DNA of 64,000 nucleotides from Prevotella merdae (GTDB lineage Bacteria; Bacteroidota; Bacteroidia; Bacteroidales; Bacteroidaceae), in contig NZ_LT985324.1 of NCBI RefSeq assembly GCF_900290275.1, positions 478,317-542,316 on the forward strand. The letters run 5' to 3'. The translations under genes and the position numbers were made by a program. Below, in pieces: positions 10,501-19,889 of the stretch. Numbering within the stretch: the stretch's first letter is position 1; every line of letters begins with the position of its first letter. The notes below the pieces were generated by a model. That model was not told the DNA's origin. It saw only the letters and a program-made list of their open reading frames with translations, and did not search any database.

Positions 10501-10951
10501 CATCAATAGTGATAAAGTCGTTCTTTGGATTAGCTGCAAGCTCGCGGTCAAATTCGGTAGCAGTTACAACAGTCTCCTCGTTCTCGGCAAAGCGGCGTGC
10601 TGTATCCTTTACGATAGAGAAGGCAACAGGCATAACCTCGTCAAGAGCCTTCTCGTAGATGTCGAGCACCTCTTTCTCGAGCTTGTCGATAGCGTTGAAG
10701 ATGCTTTCGCGCTCGTCGATAGGAGTTTCTTCAATCTTTGCCTTCAGCTCGGCAATCTTTTCCTTTTGCTCTTTAGCCGAGTCCTGTACATACTGTTGCA
10801 GTTGCTTTGTGCGTGCACGCAATTCGTCGTTGCTCAGCTTCTGAATCTCAGGATAAGCCTCCTTAACCTTGTTTACGAGGGGTTGTATGAGCTTCATGTC
10901 CTTTGATGACTTGTTGCCAAACAATGACTGTAATAATTTGTTGAAATTCAT
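7565..10951 (-). CDS. secA: Preprotein translocase ATPase SecA
   Basis: The motor of the Sec pathway, which drives unfolded preproteins through SecYEG using ATP. At 1128 residues it has the extended Bacteroidetes length. The sequence shows Walker A GEGKT at residues 195-199, Walker B DEVD at 300-303, the second helicase half with MAGRGTDI and the arginine-rich [13 protein letters not shown], and the C-terminal zinc-binding tail [14 protein letters not shown] that contacts SecB or ribosomes. Acidic and Gln-rich linkers lie before the tail. It is transcribed alone, leftward. The group II intron ends within about 35 bases of its stop codon but does not touch it. Confidence 0.98.
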   Translation of the reverse strand: MNFNKLLQSLFGNKSSKDMKLIQPLVNKVKEAYPEIQKLSNDELRARTKQLQQYVQDSAKEQKEKIAELKAKIEETPIDERESIFNAIDKLEKEVLDIYEKALDEVMPVAFSIVKDTARRFAENEETVVTATEFDRELAANPKNDFITIDGDKAIYHNHWTAGGNDLKWEMVHYDVQLFGGIVLHQGKIAEMATGEGKTLVSTLPVFLNALTGNGVHVVTVNDYLAKRDSEWMGPLYMFNGLSVDCIDKHRPNSPERRKAYMADITFGTNNEFGFDYLRDNMALSPADLVQRKHNYAIVDEVDSVLIDDARTPLIISGPIAKGDDQMFEEYQPLVERLVDVQRKLATQYLAEAKQLISEGQKANDQKKLEEGFLALYRSHKALPKNKPLIKYLSEEGIKAGMLKTEEYYMENNNRRMPEAVEPLYFVVDEKLNSCDLTDKGTEWLANQVNDKELFVLPDITSELSALENEKGLDEQQRLDKKDDLLNHYAVQSERVHTLQQLLKAYTMFNKDDEYVVMDGEVKIVDEQTGRIMEGRRWSDGLHQAVEAKEHVKVEAATQTFATITLQNYFRMYHKLSGMTGTASTEAGEFWDIYKLDVVEIPTNRPILRKDLDDRVYKTAREKYAAVIDEIVEMRNNGRPVLVGTTSVEISELISKMLNMRKIPHQVLNAKLHKKEADIVAEAGRSTMGVVEIVDEDGNKHKEERLLGAVTIATNMAGRGTDIKLTPEVKAAGGLAIIGTERHESRRVDRQLRGRAGRQGDPGSSVFYVSLEDKLMRLFASERIASLMDRLGFQEGDRIENPMISKSIERAQKKVEENNFGIRKHLLEYDDVMNKQRTVIYEKRRHALMGERIGMDITNVIWDRVVNIIESNDYEGCREQFLKVLAMECPFSEEDFDNIKREDLEERSFQSAMATFKRKTDRIESVAWPIIKEVEENQGAIYERIMVPITDGKRVYNIPCNLKEAYRTEGKDVVKQFERVIMLHIIDDCWKENLRQLDELRHSVQNASYEQKDPLLIFKLESAKLFDSMVNDMNNRISSILTRGQIPEMQRQEEVQEAAPEQPTQRQNYTEEKVDLDDIAQQEAANQDTREIEENHTPLVKDKMPGRNDPCPCGSGKKFKNCHGKGLE

Positions 10952-11034
10952 TGTATATTTTGTTTTATTATATGCTTGTTATTAAATATGGGTGTAAAAT
11001 TACTAAAAAAAATCCAAATAGCACCATTCTGGAG

Positions 11035-11075
11035 CCTGTAAACGGTATATTAAGTGTGTTTACCGTTGTTACAGG
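11035..11075 (-). terminator. Stem-loop downstream of the phosphatase-family gene
   Basis: CCTGTAA-ACGGTA and TACCGT-TG-TTACAGG pair across a 15-base loop, between the end of the 11085-12446 gene and secA. Read leftward, the T-rich stretch starts only about 25 bases beyond the stem, so this may be a weak terminator or a leader structure upstream of secA. Confidence 0.4.
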
Positions 11076-11084
11076 ACCAAAATA

Positions 11085-12446
11085 CTATTGCAGAGGTGCT
11101 GAAGAACAAGCATTTGGTGCACGTATACGTATGGCTTTAGCAATAGTCGGAGCAATGCGGTCGACTGTTGCCGGGGTTGTTATACGTTCAGCCTTTACTC
11201 CTGCTCCATACAATACGATAGGGAAGGGAATAAATGCTGCACGTGAAAAGTAATTTTCGTGACTGTCTTCGTTTATTATTTGCCAACCTGGAGCGGTTTC
11301 TATGATAAGGTCGCCGCTAACAGCTGGGTTGTATGGACTTGTTGTTACGTTGCGCACGCCTGCTGTTAGTCCGAGTAGCTCTTTCGAGCGTGTTATTACA
11401 TCCGTAAAACTGATATGGCGTTGCTCTATAAGCTTGCGGTCAAGATAAATTTGGTTGTGGAAACAGGTTTCCACATATTTAGCTTGTCCGTATATAGCAC
11501 CGAGGTACATGTTAAGCAGATTGGCGGTGCGGTTGATGTAGAATGTGCCCGACGGTATGCGGAATCGCTGATAGTCAACCTGTTGTTCGTCTGTATAGCC
11601 TGTACTTGTAAGTACAAACATCACCTTATCGCTGCCTACATTCTCCTCAATACGCTTTATTAGAGATGCAAGTGTGCGGTCAAGCTTTACATATATAATC
11701 TCCATTTCCGACTGCCATACGGTGGCATCGGTACCTTTGGCCGATAATGTTACCGACAACATATCCGTAATGTTGTCGCGTCCCATACCCATTTGTTTAA
11801 CGCAGGCTATAGACATATCGGCAACAGCATCATTGTCGCCCGTAGTTCCCCTGGTGCTTGCGTTGTTGTATGTTCTTACAAGAGCCTGTGCTCCCTTTGA
11901 GTAGTAATTGGATGTTGTCCAAAGATTGGTCTTGTCGTTAACCCAAAATGCTCCATCAGCAGCATGACCTGCCGACAGTACCGCAGCATCCTTCTCTTGC
12001 GCCACAGAGTATACAATAGCTGCTCCTTTGGTAGATATCTTTAGCTCGTCACCTACAGTTGAGGTGGCAATCTTCTGTGGAGACACACCATATGTATTGT
12101 CGTCTGTACAGAATACAGGGCGCAATGTAGTGCGGTCGAGCCATTGTGTGGCTACAATATTATTATAATGTGGGGTGGTGCCAGTAGCTATCGAGGCTAT
12201 GGCAGATGCACGGTCAACAGGCGCAAACGGATAGCTTGCGGCCTCGTACACTCTGCCTTTTTGCAAAAGACGCTTGAAACCTTCTTCGCCGTACAGAGGA
12301 GCAAAATGCTCAATATAGTCGGTGCGCAATTGGTCTACAGCTATATTCACGACAAGTCGTGGAGCTGGTTGTAGGCTTTGCGCCGACATCTCGGTCATAT
12401 TGCCGAGCAGTGTCAGCAGGATTATGGTTGATAAGTATCTGTTCAT
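11085..12446 (-). CDS. Exported alkaline phosphatase-superfamily phosphodiesterase-like protein
   Basis: It has a signal peptide (about 1-22) followed by the start of the alkaline phosphatase/nucleotide pyrophosphatase fold: LVVNIAVDQLRTDYIEHF, where the aspartate is the first metal ligand, then YGEEGFKRLL. In related Bacteroidetes proteins the next block carries a Thr or Ser nucleophile. Here it reads PVDRASAIASIATGTTPHYN, so the nucleophile assignment is unclear. At 453 residues it is shorter than the usual 500-550. It was probably exported to the periplasm to act on phosphate esters, but no substrate can be assigned. It ends 134 bp upstream of secA and is not obviously in an operon with it. 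Confidence 0.75.
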   Translation of the reverse strand: MNRYLSTIILLTLLGNMTEMSAQSLQPAPRLVVNIAVDQLRTDYIEHFAPLYGEEGFKRLLQKGRVYEAASYPFAPVDRASAIASIATGTTPHYNNIVATQWLDRTTLRPVFCTDDNTYGVSPQKIATSTVGDELKISTKGAAIVYSVAQEKDAAVLSAGHAADGAFWVNDKTNLWTTSNYYSKGAQALVRTYNNASTRGTTGDNDAVADMSIACVKQMGMGRDNITDMLSVTLSAKGTDATVWQSEMEIIYVKLDRTLASLIKRIEENVGSDKVMFVLTSTGYTDEQQVDYQRFRIPSGTFYINRTANLLNMYLGAIYGQAKYVETCFHNQIYLDRKLIEQRHISFTDVITRSKELLGLTAGVRNVTTSPYNPAVSGDLIIETAPGWQIINEDSHENYFSRAAFIPFPIVLYGAGVKAERITTPATVDRIAPTIAKAIRIRAPNACSSAPLQ

Positions 12447-12477
12447 TCTTTATTGTTGTATTTCGTAAATATGTATA

Positions 12478-13656
12478 CTACTTGCCATATCTTAATAGCA
12501 AAGATAATGCCACAAACATCAAACCCTCGGCATAGTCTTGGAAAAATCCGCCTATGAAGAAGATTAACAGGCATGTGCACCATGTCTTAATCCACCAATT
12601 TCGCTTGCCTTTTCGTATAGACTTTATTGTGGGAACAATCGCGAATAGCGATAGTGGATTAAGCATAAGTATCTGCAAATTGAGGCTCACTGTAGGGTGT
12701 TGCGAGAAAACCATTGCCAAGAGAATGAGTCCGCATAAGCCAGTGGATAGTAGCAGTATGAGGTCTAACCACCAGTAATTAGACTTGCGCAAGGTTTCTA
12801 TTACCGTAAGAATCACCACAGTCAATGCTATTGTCAGCATACATGCAAATGGAGACAATGGAAACGAGTCGTTGCCCACATCACTTGTTCGTGGCAATAC
12901 CCATGTGTCTGATGTCACCAAGGGTCGGTTTGTATTATTGTTTCCCTTTATCTCGGCTTTGGCAAAGTCGTTTGCCAGATGTTCGGGCAAGAACTGTTGT
13001 TCTTCGCGAGTGGTAGGCTGGTCTGCCTTAATGCCAAGAAGAAGGTCGTTGCCGAATCGTGCCCAACGATGAGTCTCGTTATATTCGTGAATCATCTGTC
13101 TGAACGTGCGGCTACTGTCTATCTTGTTGTGGTATGTCACTTTGCCTTTGATGTGACTTAGTATTATGTCGCGGGCACGTGTTGTGCAGTTGTCGTAGAA
13201 GTAGTTGTATCTGTATACGCGGTTCAGCGGCTCATAATTGGTGTATATGGCATCAGCGATAGCCTTCTTCTCCTCATTGGTTAGGTTTAGCACTTGCTGG
13301 CGTATGCCACAGCCCGAGGCTGCATAGGTTGACACAAAGTCGCTGAAGTATTCCATACCCATCTCGTAGTCGGTCAGTCCGAATACAAAGCGCAATACAA
13401 AGAAAGGTTTACCAAACGAGAACATGCCATAGTTTACAGCAAGGTCGGTTCCGTGTGCACGGTCGTTGTATCTTATTGCAGTATGTCCATATAGGCTGTA
13501 CACGTATGGTCGAGGACCGCACGTGAGCAAACTAACCTCGACAGAATCGAGATATGAGTCGGCCTTTTGTGTCTGGCTAAGTGCTGGCAAATTATTTGTT
13601 AATAACAAAAAAAATACCAGTATAGTATGTATTATTTCCCTTTTAAATCGTTTCAT
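12478..13656 (-). CDS. DUF4105 (Lnb N-terminal-like) membrane protein
   Basis: It has an N-terminal signal or membrane segment (about 8-28). The DUF4105 domain spans about residues 35-210, including GPRPYVYSLYGHTAIRYND, YGMFSF and NYFYDNCTTRARDII, the conserved Tyr/Asn/Cys block. The last 130 residues contain about four hydrophobic segments. The domain also forms the N-terminal part of Lnb-type proteins and is very common in Bacteroidetes, where its biochemical role is not established. The gene lies 31 bp upstream of the phosphatase-family gene in the same direction and may be cotranscribed with it. Confidence 0.75.
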   Translation of the reverse strand: MKRFKREIIHTILVFFLLLTNNLPALSQTQKADSYLDSVEVSLLTCGPRPYVYSLYGHTAIRYNDRAHGTDLAVNYGMFSFGKPFFVLRFVFGLTDYEMGMEYFSDFVSTYAASGCGIRQQVLNLTNEEKKAIADAIYTNYEPLNRVYRYNYFYDNCTTRARDIILSHIKGKVTYHNKIDSSRTFRQMIHEYNETHRWARFGNDLLLGIKADQPTTREEQQFLPEHLANDFAKAEIKGNNNTNRPLVTSDTWVLPRTSDVGNDSFPLSPFACMLTIALTVVILTVIETLRKSNYWWLDLILLLSTGLCGLILLAMVFSQHPTVSLNLQILMLNPLSLFAIVPTIKSIRKGKRNWWIKTWCTCLLIFFIGGFFQDYAEGLMFVALSLLLRYGK

Positions 13657-13660
13657 GATG

Positions 13661-13668
13661 CAAAAATA
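13661..13668 (-). promoter_or_regulatory. Bacteroidetes -7 box just before the DUF4105 start codon
   Basis: Read leftward the bases are TATTTTTG, a match to TAnnTTTG, ending only four bases before the ATG at 13656. The transcript would begin almost at the start codon. Either the mRNA is nearly leaderless or this match is fortuitous. Confidence 0.4.
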
Positions 13669-13723
13669 ACTTTAATTTCTCAGTTAGCGTGCCTTTATTT
13701 CGTTTTTTTTCAATAATTTTGCA

Positions 13724-13731
13724 ACCAATTG
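13724..13731 (+). promoter_or_regulatory. -7 box for the outer-membrane protein operon
   Basis: TAATTTTG fits the Bacteroidetes -7 consensus TAnnTTTG. It would give a 5' leader of roughly 95 bases before the ATG at 13835. Confidence 0.45.
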
Positions 13732-13834
13732 TTCCGATAGGAGTAAATATGGAGCATAATGCCACCTATTATATATAATGTGTATGTAGATTGGCATAGA
13801 AAGACATACATCAAAAAAACAAGATTTAGAGAAC

Positions 13835-15121
13835 ATGAAGAAAATACTCATTACCGCTTCCATGATTGCCACATCACTTGCTGTTCTGGCTCAAAGTGGA
13901 ACAAACTCTCCTTACAGCCAGTATGGCTTAGGCACTCTTGGCGAACAGGCAGGAGGTTTTAATCGTGGAATGAATGGTTTGGGATTGGGCTTCCATGAGC
14001 ACAACCAAATTAATAGTCTTAACCCTGCATCGTATGCCTCTATCGACTCGCTGTCGTTTATTTTTGACGCTGGAATCTCTGGACAGATAACCAACTATAA
14101 GGAGGGTGATGTTAAGGTTAACGCTCAAAACGGCAATTTCGAATATGTGGTTGCCGGATTCCGTTTGGCAAAGCACCTTGGTGTAAGCTTTGGTATCTTG
14201 CCATACACCAATGTGGGTTATAATTACTCTAACACACAAAAGATAGGAAGCTCTATAGGTTCAAGTTCTTCAACAACCTATTCTAACACATATACTGGAA
14301 CAGGAGGTTTGCATCAAGTATACTTGGGCTTTGGCTGGATGCCAATAAATGGTTTGGCTATTGGTGTCAATGGCTCTTATCTGTGGGGCAACTACACACG
14401 TTCTATCGTAAACTCGTACAGCGACAATTATGTCAATACGCTTTCGCGATATTACACAGCGTCTGTCAATAACTACAAACTCGACTTCGGTGTGCAGTAC
14501 ACCCACAAGCTTACAAAGAAAGACGAACTTACACTTGGCCTTACATACAGCTTGGGTCACAAACTTGGTTCTACGCCACAGTGCAAGGAGATATCAAACA
14601 ACTCGCAGACAGGCGTTGCCGATACCACCATACATAAGGGTACATCCGATTTGGCAATACCTACTGTTTATGGTGTAGGTCTTATGTGGAATCACTCTGG
14701 ATCGCTGAAGGTAGGCTTAGACTATACTTTACAAAAGTGGTCGTCGGTAGATAGTCCTCAATATCAGGGCATGTCCGAGCATGGTCTTGCATATAAGGAC
14801 CGTCACAAGTTTACCTTGGGTGGCGAGATTTGTCCACAAGAGAACAGCCGTAAGTTCTTTAGCCGTGTGCATTACCGCATAGGCGCGTCGTACGCTACCG
14901 ACTATCTTAAGATAAACGGACAGAACGGACCAAAGGAGTATAGCGTTAGTGCAGGCTTTGGCATTCCTATCGTTAATGGTTACAACAACCGCTCGCTTCT
15001 TAACATCTCCGCTCAATGGGTGCGTCAGGATTGCAAGACATTCGTTACCGAGAATTCGTTCCGCATCAATATTGGCTTGACCTTCAACGAGCGTTGGTTT
15101 GCCAAGTGGAAGATGGAGTAA
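13835..15121 (+). CDS. Outer-membrane beta-barrel protein
   Basis: A 428-residue protein with a signal peptide (about 1-19). The mature part opens with SGTNSPYSQYGLGTLGEQ and is made of alternating aromatic and glycine-rich strands, ending in an aromatic-containing C-terminal segment (FNERWFAKWKME). This fits a porin or FadL-like barrel in the outer membrane. The opening NSPYSxYGLG is recurrent in Bacteroidetes proteins of this type. It is 15 bp upstream of lptC and belongs to the conserved envelope cluster OMP-lptC-CBS protein-ppiD. The transported substrate is unknown. Confidence 0.75.
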   Translation: MKKILITASMIATSLAVLAQSGTNSPYSQYGLGTLGEQAGGFNRGMNGLGLGFHEHNQINSLNPASYASIDSLSFIFDAGISGQITNYKEGDVKVNAQNGNFEYVVAGFRLAKHLGVSFGILPYTNVGYNYSNTQKIGSSIGSSSSTTYSNTYTGTGGLHQVYLGFGWMPINGLAIGVNGSYLWGNYTRSIVNSYSDNYVNTLSRYYTASVNNYKLDFGVQYTHKLTKKDELTLGLTYSLGHKLGSTPQCKEISNNSQTGVADTTIHKGTSDLAIPTVYGVGLMWNHSGSLKVGLDYTLQKWSSVDSPQYQGMSEHGLAYKDRHKFTLGGEICPQENSRKFFSRVHYRIGASYATDYLKINGQNGPKEYSVSAGFGIPIVNGYNNRSLLNISAQWVRQDCKTFVTENSFRINIGLTFNERWFAKWKME

Positions 15122-15136
15122 ATAAACAAGTAGATA

Positions 15137-15784
15137 ATGGCTTTGAAATACAGCAAGTACATATTGTTATGGATTGTAGGCATTGTGCTTATGGCCTCGT
15201 GCGAGGAACAGAAAGAGCATACTGCCCCGGCTGTGCACGACCGCGACTCTGCTTCTATGATGATTAGTTACGGAGTAAATACCTTGATTTCTGATTCGGG
15301 AGTGATAAAATATCGCATCGTTTCTGAAAGATGGGAGGTCAATACTGTGCGCAATCCGTCGCGTTGGATATTCGAGAAAGGACTGTTCTTTGAGCAGTTC
15401 GACGAGAAGTTTCATGTGCAGTCGTATATACAATGTGATACTGCCTACTATTACGACCAGAAGAGATTGTGGGAGTTGCGAAGCCGTGTAAGCATACTTA
15501 CCAAGGACGGTTTACGTTTTACAAGTCAGCAGTTGTTTTGGGACGAGTCCAACCATGAGCTCTATTCTTTTGTACCTTCCAAGCTTGTAACACCCGACCG
15601 AACGCTTGAGGGAACTTACTTCCGCAGCGATGAGCGTATGACAAAATACACGGTATCCAATAGTAAAGGCTCGTTTGAAAAAGCCGATATCGCAGGTAGT
15701 GGCGACACTATAGCCAGCGCACCAGATACGGTTAAGGCTGCTGTACGTCCGCAGGTTCGTCCTACAAGAAAGATTCAACGATAA
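15137..15784 (+). CDS. lptC: LPS export protein LptC, lipoprotein form
   Basis: It resembles LptC, the bitopic protein that passes lipopolysaccharide from the LptBFG transporter to the periplasmic LptA bridge. In this 215-residue version the N-terminal hydrophobic segment ends in a lipobox, LMASC, with C22 as likely lipidation site. The beta-jellyroll region includes ISDSGVIKYRI, WIFEKGLFFEQFDE and FTSQQLFWDESNHELYSF, as in Bacteroidetes LptC proteins. The C-terminal tail is proline- and arginine-rich. It lies directly after an outer-membrane protein gene, and a CBS-domain protein and ppiD follow, an envelope-biogenesis setting. Confidence 0.85.
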   Translation: MALKYSKYILLWIVGIVLMASCEEQKEHTAPAVHDRDSASMMISYGVNTLISDSGVIKYRIVSERWEVNTVRNPSRWIFEKGLFFEQFDEKFHVQSYIQCDTAYYYDQKRLWELRSRVSILTKDGLRFTSQQLFWDESNHELYSFVPSKLVTPDRTLEGTYFRSDERMTKYTVSNSKGSFEKADIAGSGDTIASAPDTVKAAVRPQVRPTRKIQR

Positions 15785-15804
15785 ATAATAAATATTAAGA
15801 CAAT

Positions 15805-15846
15805 AGCACAGGGCAGAACGTAAGAATTCGGCCGTGTGCTTTGTTT
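15805..15846 (+). terminator. Possible terminator after lptC
   Basis: AGCACAGGGC and GCCGTGTGCT form an imperfect stem followed by a T-rich tail (TTTGTTTGG). It may only attenuate, because the next gene follows in the same direction within 25 bp. Confidence 0.45.
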
Positions 15847-15870
15847 GGTTATTAATCAATCAAATATAAA

Positions 15871-17139
15871 GTGGAAACAGAGATACCTCTATTAATCTGT
15901 ATAGCCATAACAATGGTTCTGTCGGGATTCTTTTCGGGCATGGAGATAGCATTCGTGTCAAGCAACCGTATGCTTGCCGAGATGGATCGTGAGGACAGTG
16001 GACTGTCAGGCAAAATAATATCGGTGTTTTACAGCCATCCTAATGGCTTTGTCAGTACAATGCTTGTTGGCAACAACATAGTGCTTGTAGTGTACGGTAT
16101 ATTGTTTGCCCAGTTGTTCGACAATACACTCTTCAGTTCTTTGGACGAAGGTGCCAGGGTTACAGCCGACACATTGTTGTCTACGCTTGTGATACTGTTC
16201 ACAGGGGAGTTCTTGCCTAAGATTCTGTTCAAGAACAATGCCAACCGACTACTTTCTGTATTTGCGGTTCCTGCATACATTTTCTATATATTATTGTGGC
16301 CAATAAGCCGTTTCTCAACATTCCTCTCCAAGTGTCTGCTTTATGTCGTAGGCATAAAGATGACGGCAGAGAATGATGATGAGGGATTCTCAAAGGTCGA
16401 TCTCGACTATCTTGTGCAGTCGAGCATAGACAATGCGCAGAGCGAAGATGACATCAACGACGAGGTAAAGATATTCCAGAATGCGCTCGATTTCTCCGAT
16501 TGTAAAGTGCGCGACTGTATGGTGCCTCGTACAGAGATTAATGCAGTCGACCTAAACGAATGTAACATACAGGAGTTGATGCAGAAGTTTATAGAGAGTG
16601 GCAACTCAAAGATTATAGTCTACGAGGACGATATCGACCATATTGTTGGCTATATACACAGTTCGGAGATGTTCCGCAATAAGGACAAGTGGCGCGAGCA
16701 TGTATGCAAGATGCCGTTTGTGCCAGAGACAATGGCAGCACAGAAACTTATGCACATCTTCCTTCAGCAGAAGAAGAGCCTGGGTGTTGTGGTCGACGAG
16801 TTTGGCGGTACAAGTGGTATTGTTTCGCTCGAGGATATAGTAGAGGAGATATTTGGAGATATTGAGGACGAGCACGATAGCGACAAATATATTGCCAAGC
16901 AAGTGGGCGATCACGAGTACTTGCTTTCAGCCCGTCTTGAGATAGACAAGGTGAATGATCTCTTTGCTATCGGACTGCCCGAGAGCGACGAATACATGAC
17001 TGTAGGAGGATACATCTTGCATGAATATCAGAACTTCCCGAAACTTAACGAAGTTATCACAATAGGTCATTTCGAGTTCCGTATAATGAAGAGCACAATG
17101 ACAAAAATAGAGTTGGTAAGACTAAAAGTTAATCCGTAA
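15871..17139 (+). CDS. gldE: CNNM/CBS/CorC membrane protein (GldE-like hemolysin family)
   Basis: A 422-residue protein. The N-terminal CNNM (DUF21) membrane domain has about four hydrophobic segments and the motif SGFFSGMEIAFVSSNR. A CBS pair follows at about 200-330 (CMVPRTEINAVD, GVVVDEFGGTSGIVSLEDIVEEIFGDI). The CorC_HlyC domain (about 340-420) ends it. Family members are linked to divalent-cation efflux, and in flavobacteria the orthologue GldE supports gliding and type IX secretion. The start codon is GTG, chosen because it begins the first membrane segment. GldE and generic hemolysin-family names cannot be separated by sequence alone. Confidence 0.8.
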   Translation: METEIPLLICIAITMVLSGFFSGMEIAFVSSNRMLAEMDREDSGLSGKIISVFYSHPNGFVSTMLVGNNIVLVVYGILFAQLFDNTLFSSLDEGARVTADTLLSTLVILFTGEFLPKILFKNNANRLLSVFAVPAYIFYILLWPISRFSTFLSKCLLYVVGIKMTAENDDEGFSKVDLDYLVQSSIDNAQSEDDINDEVKIFQNALDFSDCKVRDCMVPRTEINAVDLNECNIQELMQKFIESGNSKIIVYEDDIDHIVGYIHSSEMFRNKDKWREHVCKMPFVPETMAAQKLMHIFLQQKKSLGVVVDEFGGTSGIVSLEDIVEEIFGDIEDEHDSDKYIAKQVGDHEYLLSARLEIDKVNDLFAIGLPESDEYMTVGGYILHEYQNFPKLNEVITIGHFEFRIMKSTMTKIELVRLKVNP

Positions 17140-17184
17140 AGGCAGATTTTCGATTAAATGTGCTAAAGTTTAGTAATAAATTAG

Positions 17185-17192
17185 TATTTTTG
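17185..17192 (+). promoter_or_regulatory. -7 box upstream of ppiD
   Basis: TATTTTTG matches TAnnTTTG and would start transcription about 70 bases before the ppiD start codon at 17268. Confidence 0.45.
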
Positions 17193-17267
17193 TACGCATT
17201 TTGTGTAACATGGCACAATCTATAGCTATTGATAATAAAAATAACAAATAAAAACAATTAAAAAATA

Positions 17268-19409
17268 ATGGCAGCATTAGGAAAAATCAGAAGCAAAGGC
17301 GTCTTGCTGATATGCATCATCAGCTTGGGTCTTTTTGCGTTCATCGCCGAAGAGGCGTTCCGTTCATGCGAGTCGTCAAGCAATGATGCGCGACAGCAGG
17401 TCGGAGAAGTTTTAGGTGAGAAAATCAACGTTACAGAGTTCCAGAAGCTCGTTGACGAGTACACCGAGGTAATTAAGATGCAGCAGGGTCAGGACAACCT
17501 TAATGAAGACCAGCTCAATCAGGTTAAGGACATGGTTTGGAACACATATGTTCAGACCAAGCTTATCGAGAACGAGACCAAGAAGCTAGGTCTTACCGTT
17601 ACAGATGCCGAGTTGCAGAATGTTCTGACAGAGGGTACCAACCCTATGCTTATGCAGACTCCGTTCGTCAACCAGCAGACTGGTCGCTTTGACGTTAATG
17701 CTCTTAAGAAGTTCCTTGCCGAGTATAAGGCTCAGGGACAGGCTAATCCGCAGCTCGCAAAGCAGTATGACACTATCTACAAGTATTGGACATTCATCGA
17801 GAAGACTCTTCGTCAGCAGCTTCTCGCACAGAAGTATCAGGGCTTGTTCGCTCATTGCTTCTTGAGCAACAAGGTAGAGGCTCAGATGGCTTTCAACGAT
17901 CAGAACCAGGAGAGCCAGATACAGCTTGCCGCTCTTTCTTACTCAAGCATCGACGACAACAAGGTTCAGATTTCTGACGCCGACCTTAAGGCTAAGTATG
18001 ACGAGGTTAAGGGTCGCTTCAAGCAGTATGTAGAGAGCCGCGACATCAAGTATGTTGATGTTCAGGTTAAGGCTTCGGCTGCCGACCGTGCAGCTTTGCA
18101 GAAGGAGTTTGCTGGCTATAGCCAGGCTCTTGCTTCGGCTACAGATGCCTCGGACGTTGTACGCAAGAGCACCTCATTGGTTAACTATCTTGGTGTTCCT
18201 GTTTCAAAGGATGCTTATCCTTACGATATTGCACAGCGCCTCGACTCAATGGCAGTTGGCTCTACAAGCAAGGTATTTGAGAACAACTCTGACAATACTC
18301 TTAACGTTATCAAGCTTGTGTCTAAGCAGTTGCTCCCTGATTCGGTACAGTATCGTCAGATTCAGGTTGCTGGTGCTACAGCAGAGGAGAGCGCTAAGCG
18401 TGCCGATTCTATCTACAATGCACTTAAGGCTGGTGCCGATTTCGAGGTAATTGCCAAGAAGTATGGTCAGACTGGCGAGAAGACATGGCTTACAACACGT
18501 CAGTATCAGAGCGCCCCGTCGCTCGACCATAATACTAAGGATTATATCATGTCACTCAACACAATGTCGGTTAACGAGCTTAAGAACGTGGCTCTCTCGC
18601 AGGGCAACCTCATCGTTCAGGTTGTAGACCGCAAGGGCATGATCAACAAGTATGTTGCAGCCGTTGTAAAGAAGAATGTAACCTTCAGCAAGGACACTTA
18701 CTCGGCTGCTTACAACAAGTTCAGCTCGTTTGTAAGCGCTAACCTTACTGCCGACGCTATAGTTAAGAACGCTGCCAAGGCAGGTTTCAACGTACAGGAG
18801 CGTAAGGATGTTACTACAGCCGAGCACAATCTTGCTGGTATCCGCAGCACACGCGACGCTATGCGTTGGTTGTTTGATGCTAAGAAGGGTGATGTTTCTC
18901 CTCTCTACGAGTGTGGCGACAACGACCATCTCTTGGTTGTAGTTCTCGATAATATTAATAATGTAGGCTATCGCTCACTTGATGATGCTCAGGTTAAGGA
19001 GTATGTTAAGGGCGAGGTATTGAAGGATAAGAAGGCAGAGATGCTTATGGCTAAGCTCAATGGCGTTAAGTCAGTTGCAGCTGCCAAGGCTAAGGGTGCT
19101 AATGTTTCAACTGTTAATCAGGTAACATTCGCTGCTCCTGTATTTGTTCCTGCTACTGGCGCAAGCGAGCCTGCATTGAGTGGTGCTGTTGCAGCTACTG
19201 CTAAGGGTAAGTTCTGCAAGCTTCCAGTTAAGGGTAACGCAGGTGTTTATGTGTTTGAGGTTACAAACAAGACACAGCGTCCTGGCAAGTTTGATGCAGC
19301 TACCGAGATGCAGAAGCTTCGCCAGAAAGAGATGCAGATGGCTAGCAACTTCATGAACGAGCTTTACATCAAGGCTAAGGTTGTTGACAACCGCTACCTC
19401 TTCTTCTAA
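17268..19409 (+). CDS. ppiD: Periplasmic peptidyl-prolyl isomerase PpiD
   Basis: A 713-residue periplasmic folding factor anchored by one N-terminal membrane helix (about 11-28), acting on proteins leaving SecYEG. The N-terminal chaperone domain is SurA/PpiD-like (EVLGEKINVTEFQKLVDEYTEV, then a long helical part). A PPIC rotamase region lies at about 340-450 (QYRQIQV, ADSIYNALKAGADFEVIAKKYG). A second, degenerate rotamase-like region follows before a helical C-terminus. The product is soluble and lysine-rich. It follows the gldE-like gene and has its own promoter and a strong terminator. Confidence 0.88.
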   Translation: MAALGKIRSKGVLLICIISLGLFAFIAEEAFRSCESSSNDARQQVGEVLGEKINVTEFQKLVDEYTEVIKMQQGQDNLNEDQLNQVKDMVWNTYVQTKLIENETKKLGLTVTDAELQNVLTEGTNPMLMQTPFVNQQTGRFDVNALKKFLAEYKAQGQANPQLAKQYDTIYKYWTFIEKTLRQQLLAQKYQGLFAHCFLSNKVEAQMAFNDQNQESQIQLAALSYSSIDDNKVQISDADLKAKYDEVKGRFKQYVESRDIKYVDVQVKASAADRAALQKEFAGYSQALASATDASDVVRKSTSLVNYLGVPVSKDAYPYDIAQRLDSMAVGSTSKVFENNSDNTLNVIKLVSKQLLPDSVQYRQIQVAGATAEESAKRADSIYNALKAGADFEVIAKKYGQTGEKTWLTTRQYQSAPSLDHNTKDYIMSLNTMSVNELKNVALSQGNLIVQVVDRKGMINKYVAAVVKKNVTFSKDTYSAAYNKFSSFVSANLTADAIVKNAAKAGFNVQERKDVTTAEHNLAGIRSTRDAMRWLFDAKKGDVSPLYECGDNDHLLVVVLDNINNVGYRSLDDAQVKEYVKGEVLKDKKAEMLMAKLNGVKSVAAAKAKGANVSTVNQVTFAAPVFVPATGASEPALSGAVAATAKGKFCKLPVKGNAGVYVFEVTNKTQRPGKFDAATEMQKLRQKEMQMASNFMNELYIKAKVVDNRYLFF

Positions 19410-19430
19410 GATTATTAAATTAACAACATA

Positions 19431-19472
19431 AAAAAGAGTCTGAAAACGCAATTGTTTTCAGACTCTTTTTTT
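19431..19472. terminator. Strong terminator after ppiD
   Basis: AAAAAGAGTCTGAAAAC and GTTTTCAGACTCTTTTT form a perfect 17-bp stem around the loop GCAATT, with a T-run on one side and an A-run on the other. It should stop transcription in both directions. Confidence 0.92.
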
Positions 19473-19724
19473 GTTTATACGGAATTTGGAGTGATGGCAG
19501 ATATTGTCTTGTTATAGTTCCCACAGAACGCACGGAATGCACAGAAGCCTACGGGGTTATTTTTTTCGAATCCACAGAGCGTATAGACGCGACGCGTCAT
19601 ACGACAGACGGCACAGAAATGAAAACTTGTGTCGGATGAGCCTTTTTTATCGCTCACACAGAACATAGGGTGATGTATGATCAATTGCTGTTTACTGTGG
19701 ATGGTTTGGGGGCGATGGTGCATA
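19473..19724. other. Non-coding spacer with degenerate CACAGAA repeats
   Basis: No plausible gene. Several degenerate copies of CACAGAAnnCACGGAA-type sequence are present (for example around 19520-19550, 19570-19580 and 19608-19618), a low-complexity spacer of a kind seen between convergent genes. Confidence 0.4.
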
Positions 19725-19804
19725 TTTGACAGTAAGCAAAAACTCGTTTGATAGCAAGCAAATGTACATTTGATAGCAAGCATAGAAGCATTTGATAGCA
19801 TGCA
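19725..19804. repeat. Four direct repeats spaced exactly 22 bp
   Basis: The 14-bp core TTTGAYAGYAWGCA occurs at 19725, 19747, 19769 and 19791, a constant period of 22 bp. The bases between cores vary. The array lies between the convergent ppiD and acetyltransferase genes. The spacing of about two helical turns suggests binding sites for one protein on one DNA face. Confidence 0.8.
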
Positions 19805-19889
19805 AAGAACGAATTTGTATGTTATCTGCGTTGTGTTATGTCGTTTGCTAAGTGGCAGTAATATAAGTCCTGGCAATATCAGCCTTAGT

